Positions 1 to 12,239 of a stretch of DNA of 64,000 nt are shown piece by piece. Each line of letters opens with the position of its first letter. Within the stretch, counting starts at the first letter, position 1. The DNA is from Liolophura sinensis. Its lineage: Eukaryota > Mollusca > Polyplacophora > Chitonida > Chitonidae. Made by a program: the position numbers and the translations under genes. The stretch is from contig NC_088295.1 in assembly GCF_032854445.1 (NCBI RefSeq), forward strand, positions 49,091,385 through 49,155,384, in the 5' to 3' direction. The notes beneath the pieces are model-generated. The model was given only the letters and a program-made list of their open reading frames with translations. It was not told the DNA's origin and did not search any database.

Positions 1-600
1 GAATCAAAACTCGACAGAGACAGTCCACAAATAGCAAACCAGGGTTTTAGTGTTACATGGAGAACCAGAATTTACAGTGAGTCCACAAGAAGATAAGCGC
101 CGTTACCCCACTAATGACCCTCACATAATTGCACTGAACTGACGGAATGTAACCATCTTACTATAGCAGCGGGGTTTTCTCGAAACTAATGCAGTACATG
201 ATGAATCCTGTAAATATTACTATATACATGCATCGACATTTAAGCGCAAGTCACAGCAGCACAGTGTGTTTGGTTTCTAACAGAATCTGTTTAGGATTCT
301 TTATCTACGAGAGAAAGAAATATTTTCTCGTATAAAACTGTTCTTTAAGTTATTCAAATTCGTCCTGTGGATTTCCTGTGGAGAAATATATATTATTTAA
401 GTTAGAGTTTTCTGTGCGATTTATTTGCAAAAAAGCATTTGATGGATCTATTACTGGTGTAAACCGTCTGTGTCTGCTTACAAACAGGTATAATGAGACC
501 AGCATTAGTCCATAACTGTGGTAGTGTGTTGGAACAAGCTGCCAGATCAGTAGTTCAGGTTGTCAGACACTTGGTTTGATTTTGAGGTATAATTGCTTCC
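1..600. other. Non-coding flank, nothing recognised
   Basis: AT-rich single-copy-looking sequence before the minisatellite. No open reading frame with gene-like features and no recognisable repeat was seen. Confidence 0.5.
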
Positions 601-619
601 CACATGGACTTCCCGGGTT

Positions 620-1905
620 ACCTGGAGGTTAATTTGGATGACGGTGGATGATGGGTGTGTGCTGGGTGGATTGTGGGTGCGTGCTGGGTGAATGATGGGT
701 ATGGGTTGGGTAGACGATGGGTGTGGGCTGGGTAAACGATGGTGTGGGCTGGATAGACCATGGATGTGGGCTGAATAGACAATGGGTATGGGTTGGGTAG
801 ACGATGGGTTTGGGCTGGGTGGACGATGGGTGTGGACTGGGTGGATGATGGGTACGAGCTGAGTAGACGATGGGTGTGGGCTGGGTAGACGATGGGTGTG
901 GACTGGATGGACCACCGGTGTGGGCTGGGTGGGCGATGAGTTTGGGCTGGGTAGAAGTTGGGTATGGGCTTGGTGGACGATTGGTGTGGGCTAGGTAGAC
1001 GATGAGTGTAGGCTGGGTGGACAATAGGTGTGGGCTGGGTGGACGATAGGTGTGGGCTGGGTAGACGATGGGTATGGGCTCGATGGGCCATGGGAATGGG
1101 CTGGGTATTCTGGGTGGATCATGGGTGTGGGCTTGGTAGACGATGGGTGTGGGCTGGGTAGATCATGGGTATGGGCTCTTTGGATCATGGGTATGGGCTG
1201 GGTAGACAATAGGTGTGGGCTGGGTGTATGATGGGTATGGGCTGGGTGAACGATGGGTGTCGGCTGGATAGACGATGGGTGTGGACTGGTTAGACGATGG
1301 GTGTGGGCTGGGTGTATGATGGGTATGGGCTGGGTGAACGATGGGTGTGGGCTGGATAGACGATGGGTGTGGGTTGGGTGTGTGATGGGAGTGGGCTGGG
1401 TGGATCATGGGTATGGGCTGGGTGGATCATGGGAGTGGGTTGGGTGGATAATGGTGTAGGTTGAGTATCCACTCAACCTACACCATTATCGACTCAACCC
1501 ACTCCCAAGATCCACCCAGCCCATACCTATGATCCACCCAGCCCACACCTATGATCCACCCAGCCCACTCCCATTATCCACCCAACCCACTCCCATCACA
1601 CATCAGAATTGGCTGGGTGGATCATGGGTGTGGGCTGGGTGGATCATGGGTGTGGGATGGGTAGATAATAAGTGTAGGCCGGATGAATCAGGGTGTGGGC
1701 TGAGTGGATCATCAGTATGGGCTGGTGGATCATGCGTGTGGGTTGGGTGGGTCATGGGTGCGGGCTGGTGGATCATGGGTGTGGGTTGACTGGATCATGG
1801 GTGTGGGTTAAGTGGATCATGGGTGTGGGTTGGGTGGGTCATGGGTGTGGGTTGGGTGGATCATGGGTGTGGGCTGGGTGGATGATGCGTATGAGCTGAG
1901 TGGAT
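620..1905. repeat. G-rich minisatellite, 22-bp unit
   Basis: A tandem array of about 50 imperfect units of 22 bp. A typical unit reads TGGGTGTGGGCTGGGTAGAC plus two bases; for example, units start at 849, 871 and 893. The plus strand has runs of GGG every few bases. Because 22 is not a multiple of three and the C-rich strand almost never forms a stop codon, all three minus frames stay open and give His/Pro/Ser/Thr-rich peptides. These are artefacts of composition, not genes. The array is interrupted by a segment in reverse orientation at about 1471-1608. Confidence 0.95.
1350..1595. repeat. Fold-back inverted repeat inside the minisatellite
   Basis: At 1447-1466 and 1471-1490 there are perfect 20-bp inverted arms around a 4-base centre (ATCC). 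The symmetry continues imperfectly outward for about 100 bases more on each side, because the array changes strand at this point. It returns to the original orientation near 1609. Single-stranded DNA or RNA from here could form a long hairpin. Confidence 0.85.
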
Positions 1906-2311
1906 CATGCGTTTTAGTTTCATGGATGATAAATATTGGCCAAATGTATGTGTATATGTGTATATGTTGCCGGAGATAAATCAAAGGCGTTGCTATCATA
2001 CCCTGAAGAAACGCGAATTTCGCCGCTCCCACAAATATTTTACCCAACAATATTTTACCCAACAACGCCTACACAACCAACATAAACTGTTCAAGAATGT
2101 CTACCCATAAACTACACACAGCAAAACACTTTGTGCTTTTTTGACATTTGGGCTTTTGAAACTTACAGCATATGTAGGCCAAATCTTCATGTTAGATCCC
2201 GCCCATATTGTGCCATAAAAATGACTGCCTATAATGTAAAGCTAAGAAACGCCTTATCATCTGAAGAGTGACATATATTTTTATGAAGATCATACATAAT
2301 TTTTTCAACCT

Positions 2312-2430
2312 GGATGGTCGTGGGTTTTTCAGAGGCTCTGTCCGGTTTCCTTCCACCATAGTGCTGGCCGCCGTTATATAAGTGAAATATTCTTGAGTAT
2401 GGCGTAAAACATCAATCAAATAAAAAAATA
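2312..2430 (+). repeat. SINE family I fragment (3' half)
   Basis: Carries the family I body: GGATGGTCGTGGGTTT, then a stretch around ATAATGCTGGCCGCCG (here ATAGTGCTGG), then AAGTGAAATATTCTTGAGTA, and an A-rich tail after CATCAATCAAATAAA. Related copies occur throughout the window on both strands. The tRNA-like head is missing here. Confidence 0.8.
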
Positions 2431-3674
2431 TATCAGTTTTTTAAAATCATCAGGGCAGTTTTGAGATTGAACTGTTTTGTCGTTAAATGTTAGAAGAATT
2501 CATACTATACCATACTTGCCAAAGGTTTAAGGCAACTTTTGAGGACCTTAATTTACCATTCACCTAATATACTATAGCATAAATAACACGTCTCTCATTC
2601 GGGAACTTCTGGTGTTCACAAACACCCGGCTTTTCGAATTTCTCCATCGATGGTCTGTTCGAAATTACTTTTCACAGGCCTCAGGTTGTAGTATATGTAA
2701 TCAAAATAGCCACCTAATATTTCTGACAGGTCATGTCGTACAGGAGGACTTTTTTTTACCTTTTTGACGATAAGTGTTCAAATTCGAAACTCCCCTTTTG
2801 CAATTGATCTATCCATAAACGGCTTCTCTTTTAATTGAAATGAAATAGACAACGTGCATTGCATTTCCTAGAGATAGCTCAGAATTAGAAGAAGTAAGGT
2901 AGGCTACCGTAAACGAGATTTGTACAGCGAATCTGAAAGAATTCCGTGCGTCTACTTTTAACGTACCGGCAATCATACAAGGCGAGCAACCAAGAGGAGA
3001 ATTATGCTTACTTTTTACATTAAAATTTCAACTCAGCCTCAGTTACAAAGGAAACGTAATACAATGGAGACTTGACCTCCAAAAGTTTAATATTTGAACA
3101 GTACTTTATGTAGCTGGTATCAATCTGACCAGCTGAGGGTATACCAGCTGAGGGCAATGATGTATTGTGAGCAACTACTGCACCGCTACAATTCGTCTGA
3201 GTCAGTTCTTATGAATTCCAGGTTGTATACGAATAAGTTATTAGGCTGACTGGACCCCTACAGGTTTTACTGAAAGAACCTAGGCGAGTCTTCCATTGCA
3301 GGGGTATTAAAAAGAGTTCTAAATAAAGCGTTTCGCTTGAACGGGTCGATTGAGGTGAGGGCGTCAAAGCTTAACCCCTCGCCACTCCAGCCCCCACAAC
3401 ACGGTGCTTCATAATAACATCGACGAGTCCCAGTGCTTTCTGGTAGAGGGAGTGTCCACTCTCCCCAAGAATACGTCCCAGGCGAAACAATCTTGGGTCA
3501 GGTTAGACCAATAAGTGCGTAAACGTTTGGTAACAGAGCGTCGAGCAAAAACCACAACTTTACGACGAATTACTGATACCAGAAGGTCTGACCGTGGGAG
3601 AGAAAATTTGTGGATTACTTTTCGCAGATTTGGTAATATTACCACAGTGAAAACTTTGATTTCGAAAGGTCAAA
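2431..3674. other. Upstream region of gene A, nothing recognised
   Basis: About 1.2 kb with no supported exon. The promoter of gene A should lie near its 3' end, but no convincing TATA box or initiator was identified. Confidence 0.4.
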
Positions 3675-6600
3675 ATGTTTATCAGAACAGTTGTCATCTT
3701 GATTGCCTGCCTTGTTTGCCTTTCTTCCGTGGAGTGTCAAGTCACAGAGCGTGAGTATACCAGCTTGTGAAAGTACTCAGTAACATGGCAGTTATTCACT
3801 ATACAGTTCATAATTAGTTATTAGCTTACTCATCTTTTCTTACATGGGATGGAAAGTGCGTGAATAAAGAATTTATCTTCGAAAAGAATTTATTATTTCA
3901 TTGAACGTTTAATTTGTCTGATAGCTAAATGCTAATTTAATGCTGGTTTTGTACTAGATTTATCTATATTTACTTTATACTAGATTTTACTCGAACTTTA
4001 TCCTTATTGTTGATTAAAATTAAAGATATAGATGGTTCTCTGCACAAGGTTAATTATTTCATGGAATCGACAGGCTAACTCATGGTCAAAGTTGGTTATT
4101 AGCTTTAGGGATACCAGATACTAATGTTGAACCTTGGTTACTGGATTCAAACATTAGACCACTTCATGATCCGCTCTGGGCGTGTAATTTATGTATTTAT
4201 ATCATTGGTGTTAAACGTCGCATTGCTAAGGGAATATTCTCTGATTTGATTGAGCAATTTTAGAGGTATTTTATCATTTACGAACTCTCAAACTGTCGTC
4301 GCTGCTCTGGGTTTACTCTCTATGCCATTTTTCACACCCATAAAGTTCGAATGTCTTTACTGTGAAGAAGTTTACCAACAGCATCGCTTTTTGCAGAAAT
4401 GGAAAATTTTCTATATTATAAGGAAGGCAAATATAGTAACATCTGGCTTTTGCGGGTGTTGCACGCTCGCATAATGTCAAATCATACTGATAGCAAGTAC
4501 AGAAATTCCATCAGGATTATCATCTTGTCACTAGTGTTTTATATGACCCGTGCCATTTCCTATTAGATAAGGAAACGGATGGGAAGTACGTGTGGCATTA
4601 GATAATGGCAGCTGTAACGTGTTAACAGGAGTCACGTGTACTCTTCAGGATGAATTATGTTTCCATAGCGCTACCCTAACAACGAGTGGTCACTATCTAC
4701 TCCGGTTAGTGACACCATCCTGTCAAAAGAGGGGATCTATTTATATATGACCTACACATTGTTGGAAATGAACCTCAAGCAGACCAAACATGGAGATACA
4801 AGAACGAATTTTCATTCATCAGTATCATAGTACAGCGCCTATGTCAGGCTGTATTTGGAGTAGTGTGCTGTGAAGAGCTCACCACACAACACTCTGTCAT
4901 CAAACAGAACAGAACATATGCTGAGACATAACACAACTGAATGAAAGTGGATAAAAAAAAAAGATTTTCAAAAATGCTGAAAAAATGATAACAGAAACAA
5001 TGCTGAGAAATGACAACAGAACTTTGGCTGGAAAATGATAGTAAAAAACATGTTGGAATATACACCTTCAGAGATCCGCGTAGTCCCCAACACAATGAAT
5101 AGAACACAATGGCTGGAAAATGATAGCAAAACACATGTTGGAATATATACCTTCAGAGATCCGCGTAGTCCACAACACAATGAATAGTACACAATGGCTG
5201 GAAAATGGTGACAAAACATATACTGAAAAATGATGACAAAACAGTTAATGTCTTCAGTGATCCATATGATGCCCAACAAACTGAAAAGAACATATGCTGG
5301 AAAAAGATTTACATTTACAGATTTGGTGTGTGTGTACCAAAACTTTGAATTGGCGACTCCTTTCCCACCCTTCTCTTCCCAAATATAGGGTTAGCATGAC
5401 CAGCTTGGTATCTAAAAGGTGGTTTTGGATTATCTTACATTTAGGTTTTTTTCACTGCAATTCTTATCAGCAACATTTCACTTTGGGATAATTCCTCAAG
5501 CTTATCCGACACAAATATGACATTTTTCGTGGAAACATTTCTTTTACCTTAAGGTTGGAAAATCTGAACTGTGACGCTAATCTTTTATATACTGTCAAAC
5601 GAAAATGTCATTCTTTATTTAATGTGATGACGGACAACATTTTTAGTATTTTCATCCAGTGAAGGTTAATAAAATGCAATTAATGTCACTGCAGGTAAAG
5701 TGACAAGAGGACGTATTTCGCCGGCTATTGTCTATTGTTCCTACTCTGGTTTTAGTTTCTATGCTGTACGTCTGTCATATTCATAAAGCTCGAATGTCTT
5801 TACTGTGAAGAAGTTTACAGTTTTACCCACACTGCAAAAAAACTCCGCTGCATGTTTAACTCCGCTGTAAAGATGGGCTTTAACCGTTCAGGCCTATATT
5901 CTGACAATTGCTGAGGATGGCAACGGTGTAACAGTTGAAGTCAATGCACGGGTGTAGATAGCTTGCATTCCAATGGATACCCACTGGATATCCATGGGTA
6001 CATTAAATACGGGTTATATTTAGAGTATTGCATGGCCCTCAAAAGCTGAATCGAACAAAACACAACCAGACAGGCCCCTCACCAAAAAGGTTATAGACTC
6101 GAACCCACTTCTTCCTGATTCGGATGCGGCATTAAGCCCGGGATTTGTTTTCACAAGGGTGGTGTCGTGTTTGATACTGCGCTATACACAGGCCAGGATA
6201 CAGAATTGAGGATATTTGGTTTTCGCTCCTTACCTCACGGATGTTAATCATTACATTAGATATGTTTATTATTTTCTTTTCTTTTTTTCTTTGTGCCATA
6301 ATGTTTATGGGTCACTGATTATTACAAATAAAGGGCCAACGAAAAGTAAAATGGTGGCCCAATATAAGGCATTACTATGTTATTAGAGAAAAGGTCGTAG
6401 TTTGTATCTTTAAAAAGTGTTTTGAAGCTGTCATATTCCAGGTCTCTTGTGAGTCAGAGCGCATGACTCGGGATGGGGAGATGGGGGGGGGGGGGGCTGG
6501 CTGTTAACCATTACTGACCATGATACTTGCAAACACAAGTAAAACGTCTAGACTTTGCCTTTGATAATATAATATTTTTATCTCTCTCTTTTTAAAATAT

Positions 6601-9600
6601 ATCGTCGTCATATGACTGAAAAATAGTTAAGTACGATGTAAAACTTCAAGCATTCATTCATTCTTTCTTTAAAAGAAAGGGCACAGCGTAGTTTTGCTCA
6701 ATCTTAATTTCGACACCTTTATATCAGATCAGTGCCTCTTAACCATGTCGGACTACACAATAACATGTGAAAGAGCTGTGTGTCTTCTTTCGTGGTCCTT
6801 TTCTGTTAGGAATCTACAAGAAAAAAGTGTGTTGTTCTTCTTTATAGTGCTACCTATCTACAGTTTTATATCAGTTAAATGCTAAGAAGTCACCATTTAT
6901 CGGTACATTTATGTGATCAGTTGAATCTATTCAATTTGGTAACTTGACATTCTGCACCATCATACCGAACTGGAGCCGATTTCACAAAGAATTGTAAGTC
7001 AAACTTTAAACCCTCATCACAAAGGCTAACTTTTTCGAACTGCCTGGGAGGTGAGGTTTGAACATATTTGTCCAAGGATAATATTTTTGATTGTGGCCAA
7101 CATATGAATTTCTAAAAAAATAGACTGTAAAATTGTTTTTCAAATTTTGGCTGTCAGAAAAGTCAGGAAAGGCTTTATAGAATCGGCCTTTGTGTGATCA
7201 ACTTGTTCTCAGAGCACCGGGACAGAGTGGCTTGTGATGGACGGTGTCGTTTGCATGTTGATACAGTGAGGCAGCATTACACATACAAACGTGAATAAGA
7301 ATAAAATAATGTTGACTGGGTTTCTCTAGCAAGCAAGAAATATACTTACTAATTTTGGGTAATTTCATCCGCTCAGTATAATATATAAGAGTGGTCTTAA
7401 TGTAGGTTAATGTACGATACCATACTCATGATTCCGGTCTGCTATATAGTTACACACTTGTATGTCGATTTAATACAGCAGTCTCGTGCGCATGTATATT
7501 TATTGTCAATGTTGTTTATAATTACAGAGAACGATCCACCGGACTGGTTTTATGTATGTAGCGGCATGCCAGTACTCACCTGCCGATTTGGCTTTGTCTT
7601 AAACATTATCGGAATTTTTAATGGCGTCATTGCCGATGGCTGTTCACCAAACACGGCAGAGAATGCAGAGAAAGTGTGTGAACAAGAATTCAGCAGTTCA
7701 GTTGTGGGATTTCAGAAGAGAGCGTGTAACAACAGAACATGGTGTACTATCTTTGATTACACTGGTTATACGGTCTGCCCTGACAAAACAGAGATGCCTA
7801 CAAATTTTGGAGCGATTCACTATCAGTGCCTATTTGGTACGTACCTGTTTTGGGGTTATCAGTATACAGATACAAAAGAAGTTTAATTGAAAAGGCAAAA
7901 TTGACTGCGATGTCTCAAAGCGTTTAATTTTCAAATAAGAAAATTGTCATTTTGCGAAATCAAAGTATCACAAATTTACCACACGAGGTCAAACATTTTG
8001 TTTGCGTTTTCTTACTCTTCCTCGGTGGGGGGTAGGGGGAAGGGGGTTCTACTTGTTTTTGTATTTCAATGCAACAGTCAAAGACATAAATGTTCTACTC
8101 AAACCCGGTTTTCATCTCAGCCCATAGTTTTTGTTGGTTAAATCGCTTAAAATTAATATTATTTATAATATAATTAAAATTATTTATATGAGACAATGAA
8201 CGTTATCCCCTTGATTAATTGGATATTCACTGCTCGATAATGAGTTGATTTATTTATTGTGATAATGCATAAGCAAGACAAAGAATGTTGTGGTGTGTAT
8301 TATGAGATCATGGACATTATAAAGTGACGTATTGTTTCGTTTTATGAAGTCATGGGATCATGAATCTTATGACATATTGTTTACTGCCATAGTCATGAGA
8401 CATTGAACCTTGTAAAGGTGACGCAGTGTTTACTGCCCGACATAAGATCATGAAATAATGAACGTTTTACAGTGATGCATTGTTTTACTGCCCAACATAA
8501 CGTCATGAGGTAATGGACTTTGTCTACAGTGACGTATTATTTTACTGCCCAACATAACGTCATGAGGTAATGGACATTGTGTACAGTGACGTATTGTTTT
8601 ACTGCCCAACATGACGTCATGAGGTAATGGACTTTGTGTACAGTGACGTATTGTTTTACTGCCCAACTTAACGTCATGAGGTAATGGATCTTGTACAGTG
8701 ATTTATTGTTTAATGTATCGAAGTAAATTGTTTTTGTTAGTTGGCTACGAAGGGATGAGTTCTCCGCCAACCACAACCACGTCTACAACCACATCCACCA
8801 CAGCTGCCACCACAACCGTGAAAACAACAACAAAAAGAACGCCTGTCCCAACAACCACGTCAAAGGCAACAACAACAACATCGCCATCAACATCTGCTAA
8901 ACCTATGACTACTACTGGCCAGACTGTGAAATCAACAACCGATGGGGGCACTGTTACAACACCAACTCGGTCATCGACTCAGACTTCCACTACTAAGAGT
9001 GTTGCCGTAGGCGCCAGTGCTTTGGAAGAGGAAGAGAAAAGTGAGTCTCTCCTCTTTATACCCATTCCAATGTCCTTTATCATCTGATATCTTGCCATGC
9101 AAATGAATTGGGTTGTGTTTAGGTCTTCCATGAATGTTTTCCTTTGTTGTTGTCGTTTTTTAACATATGTATATGTCAACATACAACAATAACATACATC
9201 TTCTGTGAACTCACAGCTGATTGGCGTGCGCTGACACGTTTTCCTTTTGTCCCCTGTAAACAAGCGCGTGTGCAAAAACCAATGAACCAGTCAGAATTCA
9301 CTGACGTTGTTTTTTAGGACAGCCGAGTGTCGTTATTATTTTATTTCAAATTTTTTAACTGGCCAGCTACCAGACTGTTCGCTGGAAATCAAATAACGCG
9401 AGACCAACAAGGCTCTACGAGCTTGTGAATCCTCAAGAACGACTTTGCATTAAAGACTCTCTGAACCATTTCGTGGAGGTTTATACCTTGTAGAAACCTG
9501 TGAAATACGGTAAGCATCATTTGTCTGTATCTGCTTCGACTTTTTCAGATCGTAGATAATTTCACATTTTTCTTCTTGTAGCCAAGTTGATTGTTGGAGT

Positions 9601-10537
9601 TAGTGTCGGAGCTGTGGTTCTTATACTCATCATCATCTTCCTCGTAGAGTGCAAAAGGTAAGTAGCGATTCTGTGAACATTTTGATCGCGCACCAAAACT
9701 GTACATGGTACCTCAGCACAGTGTAAAGGTTTCCAGTGATACCATGTAACTTCGGTCAGTGACGGAGTTAAGGAGTGCCAAATTTGACTGGACGACCAAT
9801 TGGTCACCGGACTTTATACCGCTCGTTCAGTAAGAGCTCCTGTATATAATGTGTTTTATTTTCGAATTTAATAGCTTTCTTCCGTATCTTTCTGTAGCGA
9901 GAAGATAGTTTTGTTTCGATATTTATTTTTTCTATTCTCTACCAGGCAAACACGAGAACGGAAGGCGCGCAGGGTGGCTCGTTCTGCCGAGAAAGCGGAT
10001 GACAGAGAGATGGGTATCCAGCCTTTGACGGACGCGGAAAGAGCCGTTATGACAGGGGGCCACTTGGTGTACAGTGAAGAGAACAGCATCATCCCTGTGG
10101 AGCGCGAGAGGAAGTACAAGAAGAAAAGTGAGACAAACAGGGCCTATGAAAACACCGAAGAGTTTCTCCAGCCGCATTCTGAGCAAAGTATGGAAGAAAA
10201 TAATGGTCACTTAAACGGTCACCGCGATAGCGGGGTCAGCACGCTGTTTGCCGAAGATGGCAGCAACGAGAGGGCAGACGACAATCAGGACGACAAGACC
10301 GGGAGTGACGTAGAACCGGACTCTCCTGTCTCTTCGAACAACGATCCGTCCCAGCGCTCCCGACATGTGTCATTCAGTGATATGGCCATCAACACCGATA
10401 TGAGGGCCATTAATGGACAGTTTGGTGAACACGTATATGACCATCCCACAACCGTACCGTCCTCACAGAGCGCTGGCAACCCTGCCCTAGACCCTTCTGT
10501 TGCTGGGCCGGTAAGCGAAAACGAGGTACTTTATTGA
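3675..10537 (+). CDS. Gene A: type I membrane protein with SUEL-like lectin domain, mucin-like stalk and long cytoplasmic tail
   Basis: Five exons join in frame: 3675-3750, 7528-7836, 8741-9040, 9582-9657, 9946-10537 (450 codons plus stop). All introns are GT-AG, with phases 1, 1, 1, 2. Residues 1-21 look like a signal peptide (hydrophobic VVILIACLVCLSS). Residues 33-126 form an eight-cysteine domain (first Cys 36 and 44, last Cys 126) whose spacing and CxxG/Y-Q-C ending resemble the sea-urchin-egg-lectin (SUEL, Gal_Lectin) fold; it has an NRT glycosylation sequon. Residues 133-215 are Thr-rich, as in an O-glycosylated stalk. Residues 231-250 are a transmembrane helix followed by a basic stop-transfer stretch. 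The tail (254-450) contains YENT at 321, a consensus RSRHVS at 391-396 and YDHP at 418. The start codon is the only one placing the signal peptide in frame. The precise function is unknown; a cell-surface carbohydrate or ligand receptor is inferred. Gene B is a likely paralogue. Confidence 0.85.
4290..4378 (+). repeat. Dispersed repeat copy 1 in gene A intron 1
   Basis: This stretch ends in CATAAAGTTCGAATGTCTTT ACTGTGAAGAAGTTTAC and is closely matched at 5728-5818. The two copies are in the same intron and orientation. The family is not recognised. Confidence 0.6.
5031..5225 (+). repeat. 85-bp tandem repeat, about 2.3 copies
   Basis: Units start at 5031, 5116 and 5201 with GAAAATGRTAGC-like sequence and contain TTCAGAGATCCGCGTAGTCC. 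It lies in intron 1 of gene A. The minus-strand open frames across it are repeat artefacts. Confidence 0.85.
5728..5818 (+). repeat. Dispersed repeat copy 2 in gene A intron 1
   Basis: Second copy of the element at 4290-4378, most conserved over its last 40 bases. Confidence 0.6.
6480..6665 (+). repeat. Poly-G tract and SINE family II tail
   Basis: A run of 14 G lies near 6484-6497. At about 6600-6660 is the conserved family II tail (TCATATGACTGAAAAATAGT followed by TAAGTACGATGTAAAAC), without its head. Intron 1 of gene A has no other recognisable content. Confidence 0.65.
8400..8705 (+). repeat. 57-bp tandem repeat with CRE-like motifs in gene A intron 2
   Basis: Units start at 8469, 8526, 8583, 8640 and 8695 (last one partial), with degenerate copies further upstream from about 8330. 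Each unit carries AGTGACGTATTG and a second ACGTCATGAGG half-site. In one unit these form a perfect TGACGTCA palindrome at 8612-8619. The array ends about 40 bp before the Thr-rich exon of gene A. The open minus frames are artefacts (57 = 19 codons). Confidence 0.9.
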
Positions 10538-10741
10538 TCATCAAACTGTCGCTCTACTTCTCTGATTCGTCTGCATGGTTTAACTGCTAGTTTCTCGACT
10601 GACCCTAAAGTTTTAGATGCACCACTAGTTTCTGTGTTTGGACATACTTGCATCATTCGGCTAAGTTGGTTACACCATTTGTACTCATGGGTTCTCATGA
10701 TTTATGCTTACCAGTATAATTAAGCGCCAAATATGTAAGCT

Positions 10742-10747
10742 AATAAA
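10742..10747 (+). terminator. Candidate polyadenylation signal of gene A
   Basis: AATAAA about 200 bases after the gene A stop codon. It is the first canonical hexamer downstream; no transcript evidence is available. Confidence 0.45.
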
Positions 10748-10959
10748 CCTGTTAAGCCTAGCTGTTCAGACCATAATGGGGACCACTGGCTTCCTTAATG
10801 GGAACCACTGGCCTATACTGGTTTCTGCTGAAAACGCAATAATCCGTCACTATTATGATCCATCCTTCGCGAAGGATAGCTTTATTCTGTCAGTCACTGC
10901 AATCGTAATAACCCAGTGCTGGATTTGTTTGAATGGTATAGAGCTGTTTTAAGCGGAAA

Positions 10960-11197
10960 TTGGTTAGCGGGCTAGTGCAGTGTAATGGCCCAGGATCCTC
11001 TCACCAATGTGGTCGCTGTGAGTTCAAGTCTTATGGCATATCCACCTCATGCTGGCTTCCTGTCCGGCCGTACGTGTGAAGGTCTGGCATCAACCTACGG
11101 ATGGTCGTGGGTTTCTCCCGCCATAATGCTGGCCGCCGTCGAATAAGTGAAATATTCTTGAGTACGGCGTGAAACACCAATCAATTAAATAAATATA
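10960..11197 (+). repeat. SINE family I, near full length
   Basis: Starts with a tRNA-like head (TTAGCGGGCTAGTGCAG, then a B-box-like GTGAGTTCAAGTC near 11020), followed by the family I body and AACACCAATCAATTAAATAA tail. A tRNA-derived, pol III-type SINE is inferred from the boxes. Confidence 0.8.
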
Positions 11198-12230
11198 TGT
11201 TTCAAGCGATGAGGTAAGAAGTTCAGAATCATATTATAGGGCCTGCTGACTAGTATGATATTAAAATACATTGTGATATTTATTTCAAGCCGATCATAGA
11301 TAATATGAACCAATGCTTTAAGACATAATTTTATCCTCAAAGGATAAACCTATCCCACATTTGCCTCTTTCAGAATGACGTTATCAAACAATCTTTTTAT
11401 CTTTTTGAGGGTTCACAAACAGCTCCGTATTAAATTATACTTTACATGTCTGTAATTCCACAAATTACAACTGCTACTGTTGTTATTATTATTATTATTG
11501 TTATTATACAATATCCCTAATATGACGCTGTTATATGACATTTTCGTCATTAACTGTCATTAAAGTAACATCATTGCAATGAGTTCAGAAACGCGAGATA
11601 ATGTATGTCTTCATTTTGTAAATGTATTAGGTAATCTTGTGTCTTGGACAACAAGCGTTGTAAAGACATCGATGTACATGCAAGACAAATATCACATTAT
11701 TAGTAAAGTAAAAATGGTTTCAGACGACAAAGTTTCGAAGGCCTTAAGATGAAACAGTTTGCGATTATTATATCATGATGACTTTCATTTGTATGATGGT
11801 ATTTGCGATTTTCCTTTTTACTAAATAACATTTAAATGACGATAAAGAGTGTATAATAATCACATGTTGAGTTTCATTTGGTGAGCCTTACATCAAGGCA
11901 ATGTATTTGTATATTTCTGAAAATTGTGATGTTTGGACACAAGTGCACATACTTATGTTGTGGTTAAACCACAAGGGAGACAAAATATGCTAATATAGGT
12001 TGGATTTCCGCTGAGACTGGGATAACGATTGTCTGAATATAGATAAATATGAAGATCATGGATGTCGCTGAGGCTATGAAAAGTATGGCCGAAGCGATGA
12101 ATGACTGTGATGGTGATTGATTGTAAATGTTTCCGTGAAACTTCATTCTGTTTGACTGTGATAAGAGGTGGGCCGACAAGATTGTGATTTCCCATGAGGC
12201 TTGCGATTTCTTTTAATATGGCAGTACGAC
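11198..12230. other. Intergenic, nothing recognised
   Basis: AT-rich spacer with a short ATT trinucleotide run near 11485-11510. No exon, RNA gene or known repeat could be supported. Confidence 0.4.
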
Positions 12231-12239
12231 TTTGCATTT

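Noticed and set aside
547-1472. Several minus-strand open frames rich in His, Pro, Ser, Thr
   Set aside because: They lie wholly in the 22-bp minisatellite, overlap in all three frames and have no start or splice context.
7410-7527. N-terminal part of the 158-codon frame over the gene A lectin exon
   Set aside because: The acceptor at 7527/7528 joins in phase with the signal-peptide exon; the upstream in-frame ATG is intronic.
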